Shown: positions 1 through 9,633 of the stretch, piece after piece
How positions within the stretch are numbered: the stretch's first letter is position 1
Layout: every line of letters starts with the position of its first letter
Origin: an uncultured Blastocatellia bacterium
GTDB lineage: Bacteria > Acidobacteriota > Blastocatellia > Chloracidobacteriales > Chloracidobacteriaceae
Assembly (NCBI GenBank): GCA_937934745.1
Contig: CALGZC010000009.1
Span: 1 to 61,400, forward strand
DNA length: 61,400 nt
Direction: 5' to 3'
The notes under the pieces: model-generated
Seen by the model: the letters and a program-made list of their open reading frames with translations, nothing else
What the model was told of the DNA's origin: nothing
Databases searched by the model: none
Position numbers and translations under genes: made by a program

Positions 1-192
1 GTACATCAAGCAACAGCAGACGCCACACTGAAAACGAGCCGCAGGGGGAGTTTCGGCGCAGCCAAACCGACAGCCAAGGACGGCTCTACGCCGTCCGCGC
101 TCGCCTTCCCTGCCCTGAACAGCGGCGGCTCAGCGCGCACCGGGTCAATGCGCTTTCGTCAATCTGCGCTTGAGCTTGAATCTACGCACTAG
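1..192 (+). CDS. possible C-terminal tail of a gene entering from the left
   Basis: Frame 1 is open from the first base to a TAG at 190-192 (63 codons). The residues are rich in Ser, Ala, Gly and Arg and match nothing I recognise. The stop overlaps the stop of the convergent helicase gene by four bases (CTAG), which resembles other convergent 3' overlaps in this window. A 63-codon open frame can arise by chance in GC-rich DNA, so this is a weak call. Confidence 0.3.
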   Translation, partial: VHQATADATLKTSRRGSFGAAKPTAKDGSTPSALAFPALNSGGSARTGSMRFRQSALELESTH

Positions 193-2699
193 CTTGTACG
201 CCGTGCGCCTTCATCTCCCACCACCGGGAAGGCATGCTTCGGATAACGGCGTGCAAGCTGTGGCCGCAACTCACGGTACGCTCGCTGCCAGAAACCTTCG
301 AGGTCGGTCGTGATCTGCACTGGACGACGATTCGGGGCAAGCAGGTGGAGCGTCAACGGAACGCGCCCCTCGGCAATGCGCGGCGTTGTGTTTAGGCCCC
401 AGAAGTCCTGGATCGGCGCCGCGACGTACGGTGGGCTGCCGTCGGTTGGATACTCAATGCGCACGTTCCGGCGGCCGAGCCGGAGTGTTTCCGGGGCCAG
501 TCGGTCGAGCCTGGCGCGCTGGGACGGGGTGAGTTGCGCGAGCAATGCTGCCGCTACATCGCAGCCGCGCACCGCACGCCGGACGTCCTCAAGCGTTGTG
601 CAGCCACGACAGAGCTGTTCAAGGGCGCGCCAGACGGCGTCATCACCAAGCGGCACCACCATTTCCGGCGCATACCGGGCGGCGAACGCCAACCGCGCGC
701 GTAGGCGCTCAACGGCATCAACATCGGCGTACGCCTGCCACCCTTCGGCCCGCAGGTGAGCCACCAAAACCTGTGCGGCGGCTTCCGCATCCACGACCGG
801 AAGCAGGTGCTCTTCAATCACCACGCCGTCGTAGAGGAGTCGCCGCTGCCGTACAACGCGACCATCGGCGCGCAGCTCATGTGTGTCGGTTTCCTCAAGG
901 TCGTCGAAAAACAGCTCCAACAACCAGTCCGGCGCAACGGCCATCGCCAGCCGCACCAACGTCACCCCATCGGCCTGGGTTTCGGCGTCCAGCGCAACCA
1001 CCAACCCTGCTGTGGCGACAACGCTGGTCGCGGCCAGTTCCGCCCGCCCGCCGCTCGACCGCACCACTTCCCACGTCCCCTGCGCACGCTGTCGCAGACG
1101 CCCAACACGGTCAGGAAAGGCGGCCAGCACTGCCTTGCCCAGGGCTACATCACGGTCCTCTGCACCGCTCCCCGGACTGTCGCTGGGTAGCTGCCGCGCC
1201 AGGTTCAGCAGCTGCTGTTCGACCCGTCGAAGGCGACCGAGTGTTGCCGCATCGTTGGCAGTTTCAAAGGTTTCCAGCAGCGCCAACACATCAGAATGCC
1301 CATAGGCAGCTTGCCGTGACGGAGCAGCGCGGACATCACGTTCGTCCAGCAGCGCGGCCACGCGGCACGCTTCACGCAGCACGCCCCGGCGGCGGCCCTC
1401 GACAATGAGCCGCGCCAACCGGGGCGACGTAGGAAACGCAAGCAGGGTGCGTCCCAGCGGCGTGACGCCTCTGGCATCCACGGCACCTAGCCGATGCAGC
1501 AGCCTGTCAGCGGCCGCCAATGCCTCCGGTGCCGGCGGCTCAAACCACGGGAACGTGTGCACGTCGGCGTAGCCTGCCGCCCGCAGCTCCAGAACCATCT
1601 CGGCCAGATCAGCGCGGTGGATTTCCGGCGTCTCAAACGCCGGCCGCAAGTTGAAATCTGCTTCGGTGTACAGCCGCAGACACTCACCCGGCCGCGTCCG
1701 TCCGGCGCGGCCGGCACGCTGCACAGCCGACGACTGCGCGATCCGCCCGACGGCTACCTGCGGCAGCCCCGTCCACGGTGAATACTCAATACGCCGGACA
1801 AGCCCCGAGTCAATGACTACGGCGACGTTCTCAATCGTGACGGATGACTCCGCAATGTTCGTTGCCAGGATGACCTTTCGCCGTTCACCAGGGCGGATGG
1901 CGGCCTCCTGTTCGGTAACCGGCAAGCTCGCGTGGAGGGCGTGGAAGGCAAGGTTGTAGCGGGTCGCCAGGGGCGCACAGGCGCGCAGACAGGCGCGAAT
2001 GTCGGCCATGCCCGGTAGAAACACGAGGATATCACCGGCAGGACCGGATCCGGCGTACTGTTCAACGGCGGCCGCAACACGCTGTGCTAAGGGAGCCGTT
2101 GGTTCCTGCGCTGCATACCGCACGGTCACTGCAAACTGTCGGCCCGGAACGGTCACCACCGGCGCGGCGTCCAGAAATTCGGCGACACGTGCGACGTCAA
2201 GTGTCGCCGACATCACCACCAGTTTGAGATCAGGTCGCAACCGGCGCTGTAGGTCGCGGATGCGGGCCAGGGCTATGTCGGTCGTCAGGCGGCGTTCATG
2301 AAACTCATCAATGACGACGCTGCCAACACCCCCCAAGCTCGGATCGGCGAGTAACCGGTGCGTGAGCACGCCGTCGGTGACAAACCGCAAGCGCGTTGCG
2401 CGGCTTGTCCGGTCGTCAAAGCGGACGGTATAACCGACATATCCACCGAGCGTCTCGCCCATTTCACGGGCGACGTGGCGGGCTGCCAGCCGGGCCGCCA
2501 GCCGCCGCGGCACAACCACGAGGACCTCTCCACCGGTAACGCCAGACGCCAGCAGCGCCGGCGGTACACGGGTGGTTTTCCCGGCACCGGGGTCGGCCTG
2601 AACGATCACGCGCCCGGTTCTCCGCACCGTCTCCGTGATGGTCGTCAAGTAGTCATCAATCGGTAGCGGCGGCGTGCTCGGCAAGCAGTTTGTTCTCAC
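189..2699 (-). CDS. hrpB: ATP-dependent RNA helicase HrpB
   Basis: DExH-box helicase of the HrpB family, 836 residues, close to the usual family length. Visible motifs are the Walker A GAGKTT near residue 40, the DEFH box (DEFHER) near 130, the TNIAESSVTI motif near 280 and QRAGRAGR near 330. The HrpB-specific C-terminal half follows and ends in a HAFP-type tail. In other bacteria HrpB is a DEAH-family helicase, usually non-essential, whose substrate is unclear. The gene stands alone, divergent from the S46 peptidase gene, with about 120 bases of shared upstream region. I chose the first ATG because the N-terminus (LPIDDYL) matches the family start. Confidence 0.93.
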   Translation of the reverse strand: MRTNCLPSTPPLPIDDYLTTITETVRRTGRVIVQADPGAGKTTRVPPALLASGVTGGEVLVVVPRRLAARLAARHVAREMGETLGGYVGYTVRFDDRTSRATRLRFVTDGVLTHRLLADPSLGGVGSVVIDEFHERRLTTDIALARIRDLQRRLRPDLKLVVMSATLDVARVAEFLDAAPVVTVPGRQFAVTVRYAAQEPTAPLAQRVAAAVEQYAGSGPAGDILVFLPGMADIRACLRACAPLATRYNLAFHALHASLPVTEQEAAIRPGERRKVILATNIAESSVTIENVAVVIDSGLVRRIEYSPWTGLPQVAVGRIAQSSAVQRAGRAGRTRPGECLRLYTEADFNLRPAFETPEIHRADLAEMVLELRAAGYADVHTFPWFEPPAPEALAAADRLLHRLGAVDARGVTPLGRTLLAFPTSPRLARLIVEGRRRGVLREACRVAALLDERDVRAAPSRQAAYGHSDVLALLETFETANDAATLGRLRRVEQQLLNLARQLPSDSPGSGAEDRDVALGKAVLAAFPDRVGRLRQRAQGTWEVVRSSGGRAELAATSVVATAGLVVALDAETQADGVTLVRLAMAVAPDWLLELFFDDLEETDTHELRADGRVVRQRRLLYDGVVIEEHLLPVVDAEAAAQVLVAHLRAEGWQAYADVDAVERLRARLAFAARYAPEMVVPLGDDAVWRALEQLCRGCTTLEDVRRAVRGCDVAAALLAQLTPSQRARLDRLAPETLRLGRRNVRIEYPTDGSPPYVAAPIQDFWGLNTTPRIAEGRVPLTLHLLAPNRRPVQITTDLEGFWQRAYRELRPQLARRYPKHAFPVVGDEGARRTS

Positions 2700-2738
2700 A
2701 ACCAGCTCTACTTTCCAGTCTTGACTCTTTCAGTCGGC

Positions 2739-2797
2739 AACGTTTCCGGCTATTGTCTAACGTTTCCAAACAATAGTTTCTGGCTGTGATCACAGCC
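2739..2797. promoter_or_regulatory. direct repeats and perfect palindrome in divergent promoter region
   Basis: AACGTTTCC occurs at 2739-2747 and again at 2759-2767, exactly 20 bases apart (two helical turns). CTATTGT (2750-2756) and ACAATAG (2770-2776) form an inverted repeat around the second copy. A perfect 16-base palindrome, GGCTGTGATCACAGCC, lies at 2782-2797, about 32 bases before the S46 peptidase ATG. Its TGTGA/TCACA core resembles a CRP-type half-site pair but lacks the usual 6-base spacer. A regulatory role is inferred. Confidence 0.4.
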
Positions 2798-2829
2798 TCA
2801 TTCCACACCTCGGAGAGTGTTTGTCTTCC

Positions 2830-5043
2830 ATGTCTTCTAAGAAACTCCTCGCCGGGAGTCTCGCCTTGGTGCTGACTTCCGGCTGGCTTTTTGTGCCGAT
2901 TATGCCGACGCGGGCAGAGGAGGGCATGTGGCTGCCTGATACGGTCAGCACGCTGCCCCTTGCTAAACTGCGCGCCAAAGGCTTCACGCTCAAGCCCGAA
3001 GACATTTACAACCCAAACGGCCCAAGTCTCAAGGACGCCATTGTGATCATTGACGGCGGCACAGGGGAATTCGTCTCACCAGAAGGTCTGTTGTTGACCA
3101 ACCACCATGTTGCTTTTGACGGCATCGCCAGCCTGAGCACACCCGAAAAGGACTACGTCATTAACGGTTTTGTGGCCAAAAGTCGCGCCGAAGAAATCCC
3201 AACGCCGGGCTACACGGTGCAAGTCCTCGACATTATGAAGGATGTCACCAAGGAGATGCTTGACGGCGTGACCCCAGAGATGTCCCCGACCGACCGCGAA
3301 AAGCGCCTGGCCGAAAATCGCAAGAAGTTGGTTGATGCCAACAGCGCACCGAACCGGCAGCCACAGGTCGTCGAGATGAGCAGTGGCTTGCAGTATTACC
3401 TCTACGTCTATGATGTCTTTCCCGACGTTCGCCTGGTCTATGCGCCGCCGAAAAGCATTGGCTACTACGGCGGCGACCCGGACAACTTCGAGTGGCCGCG
3501 CCACTGTGGGGATTTCACCTTTTTCCGGGTCTATGCCGACAAGGACAACCGTCCCGCCGCCTACGCCAAAGACAACGTGCCGTATCGCCCGAAAAAACAC
3601 CTGACGATTTCCCTGGCCGGCTACAAAGAAGGGGACTTCACCATGGTCATGGGCTACCCCGGACGGACCAACCGCTATCGCGAAGCGGCGGCGGTCGAAA
3701 CCAGCGAGCGCGTCCAGATTCCACTTCTGATCGATTTTTTTACCGGCCAGATTGCGGCGCTTGAAGAGGCGGCCAGGGCTGACCGCAAGACAGCGCTGGC
3801 GTTGGCGTCGCAGATTTTCAGTCTCAGTAACTCGCTCAAAGCCTACCAGGGCGCACAACGCACCCTGCGCCGCGTGCAGTTCCTGGAACGGCGACGCCGG
3901 CAAGAGGCCGCCCTGGCGCAGTTCATTGCGAGCACACCTGAAAACCAAGCTAAGTACGGCGATGTCATTCCAGAGCTGACCAAGCGCAACGAGGCGTACC
4001 GCCCGTTTGTTGCCACCGACTTCATCCTGCCCCGCCTGCCGGGTTTTGTCAGTCAGGTCGCCGGCCTTGCCAATCTGGCGGTGGCGCGTGCCATTGATGC
4101 CGACCAACCAGAAGCAGAACGCAACCCACAACTTGCCGCCCAGGTCGCGCGCGTCAAACCCACACTGCCGAACTTCTTCCGCAACCGAAATCCACAGCTC
4201 GAACAACAACGCTTGGTCGCGTTGTTTGAACTCGCCGACAAGCAGCCGGAAGGCGCACGGGTGGCCTTTCTCGACAAGCAGTTCGAGGGCAAAACCGGCG
4301 CTGCGCGCGCGGCGGCCCAGCGCGAACTCGCCCGCCAGATTGTGGAGTCACCTTACTACGACACACCGGGACGCTTACAGGTGCTGTTTGATCTTTCGTC
4401 GGCGCAGATCAAGGCGCTCGACGACCCGGGCTTAAACTTCCTGCTTGCCCTCGCCCCGGAAGCCGAGGCCGCACGGAAGCGGGCGGAGCGTTTCAATGCC
4501 GAAGTGAATCCGTTGCGAGCGCGCTACATCGCAGCGCTGGCGGCGAGTCGTGGCAATCAGCCCTTTTACCCGGATGCCAACCGGACGCTGCGCTTTACCT
4601 ACGGCGAGGTCAAAGGCTACACGCCGAAGGATGGCGCAACCTATCGCTACTACACAACCCTGTTCGGCGTTGTTGAAAAGGATCGCGGTGTCGAACCGTT
4701 TGATGCTCCTCTGGCGGTGATCGATCTCCACCGGCGCAGGGATCATGGGCGTTACTTTGAGCCGCGTTTCGGCGATGTGCCCGTGAATTTCCTCTCGACG
4801 AATGACATCATTGGGGGCAATTCGGGCAGCCCGATTCTCAACGGGCGGGGAGAAATCATCGGCGTTGTCTTTGACGGTAACTTTGAAGGTCTCGGCAACG
4901 ACTTCCTGTATGATGACGACGCGCAGCGCACCATCAGTGTCGATATTCGCTACGTCTTATTTCTGACCGAGAAGATGGCCGGTGCAGCATATCTCTTCAA
5001 AGAAATGACCTTTGCAGCAGCCGGCGCCGCACCGCGCCGGTAA
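2830..5043 (+). CDS. S46 family dipeptidyl-peptidase (DPP7/DPP11 type)
   Basis: Secreted serine exopeptidase expected to release dipeptides from peptide N-termini in the periplasm. A signal peptide is clear: KKLLAG, a hydrophobic run, then TRAEEG. The mature protein opens with the GMWLPD block typical of S46. The catalytic His lies in TNHHVAF near residue 92, and the Ser in GGNSGSPIL near residue 660. FDGN, just after the Ser motif, carries Gly at the position where, from memory, DPP11 enzymes have Arg, so a DPP7-like preference for hydrophobic P1 residues is inferred. About 740 residues is normal for the family. A TTG at 2821 has better spacing to GGAG (2812) than this ATG, so the start is uncertain by three codons. 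The S55 gene follows after 22 bases, probably as an operon. Confidence 0.9.
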   Translation: MSSKKLLAGSLALVLTSGWLFVPIMPTRAEEGMWLPDTVSTLPLAKLRAKGFTLKPEDIYNPNGPSLKDAIVIIDGGTGEFVSPEGLLLTNHHVAFDGIASLSTPEKDYVINGFVAKSRAEEIPTPGYTVQVLDIMKDVTKEMLDGVTPEMSPTDREKRLAENRKKLVDANSAPNRQPQVVEMSSGLQYYLYVYDVFPDVRLVYAPPKSIGYYGGDPDNFEWPRHCGDFTFFRVYADKDNRPAAYAKDNVPYRPKKHLTISLAGYKEGDFTMVMGYPGRTNRYREAAAVETSERVQIPLLIDFFTGQIAALEEAARADRKTALALASQIFSLSNSLKAYQGAQRTLRRVQFLERRRRQEAALAQFIASTPENQAKYGDVIPELTKRNEAYRPFVATDFILPRLPGFVSQVAGLANLAVARAIDADQPEAERNPQLAAQVARVKPTLPNFFRNRNPQLEQQRLVALFELADKQPEGARVAFLDKQFEGKTGAARAAAQRELARQIVESPYYDTPGRLQVLFDLSSAQIKALDDPGLNFLLALAPEAEAARKRAERFNAEVNPLRARYIAALAASRGNQPFYPDANRTLRFTYGEVKGYTPKDGATYRYYTTLFGVVEKDRGVEPFDAPLAVIDLHRRRDHGRYFEPRFGDVPVNFLSTNDIIGGNSGSPILNGRGEIIGVVFDGNFEGLGNDFLYDDDAQRTISVDIRYVLFLTEKMAGAAYLFKEMTFAAAGAAPRR

Positions 5044-5065
5044 ACGTCCACGGGAGGGAAGCCGC

Positions 5066-6931
5066 ATGAAACGTGTGGTACGGGAGAGCCTCTGGGTGTT
5101 GGTGCTGGTGGTGTTAGGCAGCGGGCGCGGGCTGGGCCACGGGCTAGAACGGACCGCCACCCCGCCGCGCGATGCGGCGCACGCGCCCTTGCGGATGACG
5201 GCCGACGATCCGCGCTTTTTCCCCTTGACGGCAATTCGGCCCGGGCTGGTCGGTGTTGGGCGAACGGTCTTCCAGGGAGACCGGGTTGAGGAGTTTGGTG
5301 TTGAGGTGCTGGGCGTTCTCCCCGGCACCCCAAACCCAAAGCAGTCGTTTGTTGTTGCGCGACTGACCGGCGCCAACATCGAACGGACGCTGGTTTTTGC
5401 CGGGATGAGCGGCAGCCCTGTCTTTATTGATGGCAAGCTGGTCGGTGCCGTGTCAGCCGCGTTTGCTTTTGCCAAGGAGCCGATTGCGCTCATCATGCCC
5501 ATCGCCCACATGATCGAAGTGTTCGCGGAAAATCCACCCCCGGCTCTGGCACGGCGCAGCGGAGCGCTCAGGCCCCTGCCTGTGGACGCCGCAGCGGCAG
5601 CGCAGATTCCGGCGCTGCGCGATGCCGTCCGGGACGGTGCGGTGTTGACACCGATTGCGACGCCACTGGCCGCTTCCGGCTTCCCGCCAGATGTCCTGTC
5701 GCCGTTTGCGCCCGCCTTCGAGGGCCTCGGCTTTCGTCTGGTGAGCGGCGGCAGCGCGCCGGCTCAGCCGGCTGCCCTGGGCAGCATTACGCCGGACACG
5801 CTTGCTCCAGGACGCACTGTATCGGTGGACCTCATGCGCGGCGACTTCGGCCTGAGCGCTTCCGGGACGGTCACCTGGCGCGACGGCGATGACATTCTCG
5901 CCTTTGGGCATCCGTTTTTCAGTCCGGGCGGCATTGGGGGCGTCCTGTTTCCGATGTCAGAAGGCGAGGTAGTCACGGTCATTCCAAACGTCGGTAACTC
6001 GTTCAAGCTGACGGTGCCTAAGGCACCGGTCGGGGCGATGACCCAGGATCGCTCAGCCGCCATCCGCGGCCGCCTGGGCGTAATGGCACCGATGATCCCG
6101 GTCACCGTCGAGGTCAACAGCGCACTCGGTCTGACCCGCCGCTACCGGTTTGAAATTGTCGAAGACGCGTTCCTATCGCCCATTTTGACCAACATCGGCG
6201 TCACGGCCAGCCTCACAGTGACCGAACGCAGCATTGGCGAAGCAACGCTGCGTACTGAAGGGCAGATTGAACTGGAGGGCGCACCGCCGGTACGCTTCGC
6301 CCAGGCGATTGCCTCCAACTTCAGTCCGGCAACCTCGGTTGGCAGCAGTGTGGCGCAGCCACTCGCCACACTGCTCAACAGCGGCTTGGCTAAGGGCAAG
6401 ATACGCGCCATCCACGTTACCGTGACGGCGCGCGATGCGCGCCTCAATGCCGTGCTGGAAGGTCTGTGGGCCGACCGGCTGCGCATTCAGCGTGGGGAGG
6501 ACCTGCACCTGACGCTCTTAGTACGCGATGCCGCCGGACAGGCCATCATTGAGCGCGTGACGGTGACCATTCCAGCCGATGCCCGCCCAGGACCGGTGAC
6601 ACTCCTGGTCGGTGATGGGCGCACAATGGATGCGCTCGACCCGGTGGTTGTGGGCACGGCGCAGACGCTCGGCCAACTCAGCGCTGCGCTGAACCGAACC
6701 CATCGCCCTGACCGACTCTACGTGCGGCTTTATCGAACCGAAGCCGGAGCCGTTGTCGGCGACGAGGCGCTGCCGGCGCTCCCACCGTCGTATTTGGCAA
6801 CGGTCGGCAGCGGACGGGTGAAGGCCAACGGGCGGCCGCTGTCCACGCTCACACTGGTCAAGCGCGAGCTTCCACCTGGCGCGTGCGACGTGACCGGCCG
6901 CCAGCAGCTCGACCTCGCAATCTTGCCGTGA
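5066..6931 (+). CDS. secreted SpoIVB-like (S55) peptidase domain protein
   Basis: A 621-residue exported protein with an N-terminal signal sequence. The ATG follows GGGAGGGAA by five bases, so I set the start there and not at the upstream in-frame codon. A GMSGSP motif places the probable catalytic Ser near residue 117. A GHPFFS motif with the probable His lies near residue 282. Both are S55 (SpoIVB peptidase) hallmarks, but in Bacillus SpoIVB the His comes before the Ser, so the order here is reversed. The C-terminal third resembles beta-sandwich segments and matches nothing specific. Non-spore-forming bacteria also carry S55 domains, so no link to sporulation is implied. Co-location with the S46 peptidase suggests a role in envelope proteolysis. 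Confidence 0.75.
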   Translation: MKRVVRESLWVLVLVVLGSGRGLGHGLERTATPPRDAAHAPLRMTADDPRFFPLTAIRPGLVGVGRTVFQGDRVEEFGVEVLGVLPGTPNPKQSFVVARLTGANIERTLVFAGMSGSPVFIDGKLVGAVSAAFAFAKEPIALIMPIAHMIEVFAENPPPALARRSGALRPLPVDAAAAAQIPALRDAVRDGAVLTPIATPLAASGFPPDVLSPFAPAFEGLGFRLVSGGSAPAQPAALGSITPDTLAPGRTVSVDLMRGDFGLSASGTVTWRDGDDILAFGHPFFSPGGIGGVLFPMSEGEVVTVIPNVGNSFKLTVPKAPVGAMTQDRSAAIRGRLGVMAPMIPVTVEVNSALGLTRRYRFEIVEDAFLSPILTNIGVTASLTVTERSIGEATLRTEGQIELEGAPPVRFAQAIASNFSPATSVGSSVAQPLATLLNSGLAKGKIRAIHVTVTARDARLNAVLEGLWADRLRIQRGEDLHLTLLVRDAAGQAIIERVTVTIPADARPGPVTLLVGDGRTMDALDPVVVGTAQTLGQLSAALNRTHRPDRLYVRLYRTEAGAVVGDEALPALPPSYLATVGSGRVKANGRPLSTLTLVKRELPPGACDVTGRQQLDLAILP

Positions 6932-6975
6932 CCACAACCTGATGGAAGACAGTGCAGTAAGGAGGAGTGACATCG

Positions 6976-9633
6976 GTGTCCACAGCGATGACCCCGATGC
7001 TGCGCCAGTACTTTGCCATTAAGGCGCAGCATCCTGGCACGCTGCTGTTTTTCCGGCTGGGTGACTTTTACGAAATGTTTTTCGATGACGCCCACGTGGC
7101 GTCACGCGAACTCAACTTGACACTGACGGCGCGTCACAAGGACACAGCCCAGCCTGTCCCGATGTGCGGCGTTCCCCACCATGCGGCGGCCGGCTACATT
7201 GCCAAGCTCGTCGAACGCGGCTACCGGGTCGCCATCTGTGAACAGACCGAGGAGCCGACCGCCAAGACAAAGTTGGTCGAGCGTGCCGTTGTCCGCATCG
7301 TCACGCCGGGGACGTCGGTCGAAGAACAACTCCTCGAAGGAACAGAAAACCGCTTTCTGGCAGCGCTGACCTACCATGCCCAGACGACGGGTGTGGCGCT
7401 GCTCGATGCGACGACGGGCGAATTCTTCGCGACGGAGCTGCACGACGATCCCGCCTTTGAGGCGGCACTCGCCCTGCTGGAACGGTTTAGCCCACGTGAA
7501 GTCCTGCTCCCGCAGGCGCTGGCACCAGTGCTGTCGCCGGCATTTCCCCGGCCACCGTCGCCGGAGGCCGGGCTTGAGGACAACAGCGCTTCGCGACCGC
7601 GCCTTTCTGCTACCCTGACGTTGCTCGAAGACCGGCAGTTTGCCCCTGATGTCGGCGAGACGTTCCTGCGCGAACATTTCGGCGTGCTGTCGCTGGCCGG
7701 GTTCGGCCTTGAAGGCAAGCCCGCCGGCGTCGGCGCAGCGGGAGCCGTTTTGCGTTATTTGCGCGACACGCAGATGACCGATGCGCGTCACGTAGCGAGT
7801 ATCAGTTGGTTTGAAATGTCAACAACGTTGGGGCTGGACTCACTGACGCTTCGGAATCTAGAAGTCGTCGAGGGGGCGGCCGGCGGTCGGCGGGACGCGC
7901 TGTTGGGGATTCTTGACGACACGCTGACGAGCATGGGCGCACGCCTGCTCAGGCAATGGTTGCTGCGTCCGTCCCTTGAACTACCGGTGATCAACGCACG
8001 GCTGGACGCCGTCGCCGAACTCTACGACAACGCGATCCAACGCGATAGCCTGCGTCAATTGCTGCGTCAGATTCAGGATATCGAGCGTCTGGTCGGACGG
8101 CTTTCCCTTAACCTGGCAACGCCGCGAGATATGGCGGCATTACGGGCCAGTTGCGCCCACTTGCCAACGCTTAAGGCGCAACTGATGGCCTGTACGTCAT
8201 CCCTCCTCCGCACACTTGGCGAGACGTTAGACCCGTGCGCCGACATCTGCCAGCAGATTGCGGCCACGCTGGTGGACCTGCCGCCTGCTAAGCTTGAGGA
8301 CGGGCAGGTGGTGCGTCCCGGTTTTAGTCCCGAACTGGATACACTGCGCGCCCTGCGTCAGGACACAAGCGGTGCCATTGCGGCCATCGAACAACGCGAA
8401 CGCGAACGAACCGGCATTGGTTCGCTCAAAGTGCGGTTCAACAACGTCTTCGGGTACTACATTGAAGTCACCAAAGCTAACCTCAAGCACGTTCCCAGCG
8501 ACTACGAACGCAAACAGACCATCGCGCACGGTGAGCGCTATACGACGTTGGAATTGAAGCAGTTGGAGACGCAGTTGCGGGAGGCCGAAACGCGGCTTAT
8601 CGCACTGGAAACCGAGATTATCCAGGCACTGCGCGCCTTTCTGGTCGGTCAGGCAGCGCGCTTGCAGGCAGCAGCGCGCATTGTGGCTACACTGGACAGT
8701 GTGGCTGCGCTGGCGGAGGTCGCCGCACGGCGGCGTTACGTCCGGCCAGAGCTGCACACCGGGGATGATCTCGTCATTGAGGAAGGCCGGCATCCGGTTG
8801 TCGAGGCGTACACAGCACGATTTGTACCCAACGACATCCACATGAACAATTCGACCGACCGTTTGCTCATCATCACCGGGCCGAACATGGGAGGCAAGAG
8901 CGTTTTTCTGCGGCAGGTGGGACTGATCGTTCTCATGGCGCATGCCGGCTCGTTTGTGCCTGCCCGGCGGGCGCGCATTCCACTCGTGGATCGGATCTTT
9001 ACCCGGATCGGCGCGTCGGACAATGTGGCCCACGGGCGTTCGACCTTCATGGTTGAGATGACCGAAACGGCCTATATCCTGAACACTACAACGCCGCGCA
9101 GTCTGGTCTTGCTGGATGAAATCGGACGCGGGACAGCAACCTTCGACGGGCTTTCGATTGCCTGGGCAGTCTGTGAGTACCTCCACGATAACGCGCGTCA
9201 CGCTGCGAAAACACTGTTTGCCACCCACTACCACGAACTCGTCGATCTGGCGCGCGTTCTGCCGGGTGTCCGCAACGTTCAGTTGGCAGTGTCCGAACAG
9301 GACGGGGACATTGTGTTCCTCCACCGGGTTATCGAGGGAAGCGCCAACAAATCATATGGCATCGAGGTCGGGCGGCTCGCCGGATTGCCGCCGGCAGTCG
9401 TGACGCGCGCCAGAGAGATTCTGGCCAATCTTGAAGCCAACGAACTGGACGTGCTCGGTAAACCGAAGCTGGCACGGCACCTGCCGGTGCGGCGCGGGCG
9501 GCGCGACCAACCGACCCTGTTTGACGCAGCCAATGAAGCCGTCGTGGATGAGTTGCGGGCGCTCGATGTCAACGCACTCACCCCAGAGATGGCGCTGACC
9601 GTCCTCCGTCGTCTTCAAGAACGACTGCTGTAG
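6976..9633 (+). CDS. mutS: DNA mismatch repair protein MutS
   Basis: Mismatch-recognition ATPase of about 885 residues, the usual MutS1 length. The N-terminus carries the Phe-x-Glu mismatch-wedge motif in GDFYEMF. The ATPase domain has Walker A GPNMGGKS and Walker B LLDEIGRGTATFDG, followed by the FATHYHEL motif. I start at the GTG at 6976 because GGAGGAG at 6961-6967 is eight bases upstream. The earlier in-frame GTG at 6967 overlaps that ribosome binding site. An ATG at 6988 is another possibility. The 3' end overlaps the convergent mpl gene by 56 bases. No mutL is visible in the window. Confidence 0.97.
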   Translation: MSTAMTPMLRQYFAIKAQHPGTLLFFRLGDFYEMFFDDAHVASRELNLTLTARHKDTAQPVPMCGVPHHAAAGYIAKLVERGYRVAICEQTEEPTAKTKLVERAVVRIVTPGTSVEEQLLEGTENRFLAALTYHAQTTGVALLDATTGEFFATELHDDPAFEAALALLERFSPREVLLPQALAPVLSPAFPRPPSPEAGLEDNSASRPRLSATLTLLEDRQFAPDVGETFLREHFGVLSLAGFGLEGKPAGVGAAGAVLRYLRDTQMTDARHVASISWFEMSTTLGLDSLTLRNLEVVEGAAGGRRDALLGILDDTLTSMGARLLRQWLLRPSLELPVINARLDAVAELYDNAIQRDSLRQLLRQIQDIERLVGRLSLNLATPRDMAALRASCAHLPTLKAQLMACTSSLLRTLGETLDPCADICQQIAATLVDLPPAKLEDGQVVRPGFSPELDTLRALRQDTSGAIAAIEQRERERTGIGSLKVRFNNVFGYYIEVTKANLKHVPSDYERKQTIAHGERYTTLELKQLETQLREAETRLIALETEIIQALRAFLVGQAARLQAAARIVATLDSVAALAEVAARRRYVRPELHTGDDLVIEEGRHPVVEAYTARFVPNDIHMNNSTDRLLIITGPNMGGKSVFLRQVGLIVLMAHAGSFVPARRARIPLVDRIFTRIGASDNVAHGRSTFMVEMTETAYILNTTTPRSLVLLDEIGRGTATFDGLSIAWAVCEYLHDNARHAAKTLFATHYHELVDLARVLPGVRNVQLAVSEQDGDIVFLHRVIEGSANKSYGIEVGRLAGLPPAVVTRAREILANLEANELDVLGKPKLARHLPVRRGRRDQPTLFDAANEAVVDELRALDVNALTPEMALTVLRRLQERLL

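Noticed and set aside
3076-4209. Long minus-strand open frame inside the S46 peptidase gene
   Set aside because: It is fully antisense to a clear peptidase, has no family features, and reflects GC-rich codon bias.
5066-6931. Evidence for sporulation from the SpoIVB-like domain
   Set aside because: S55 domains also occur in non-spore formers; no other sporulation gene is seen and the organism looks diderm.
8227-9324. 365-codon minus-strand frame inside mutS
   Set aside because: Antisense to conserved ATPase motifs of MutS, with no recognisable domain.
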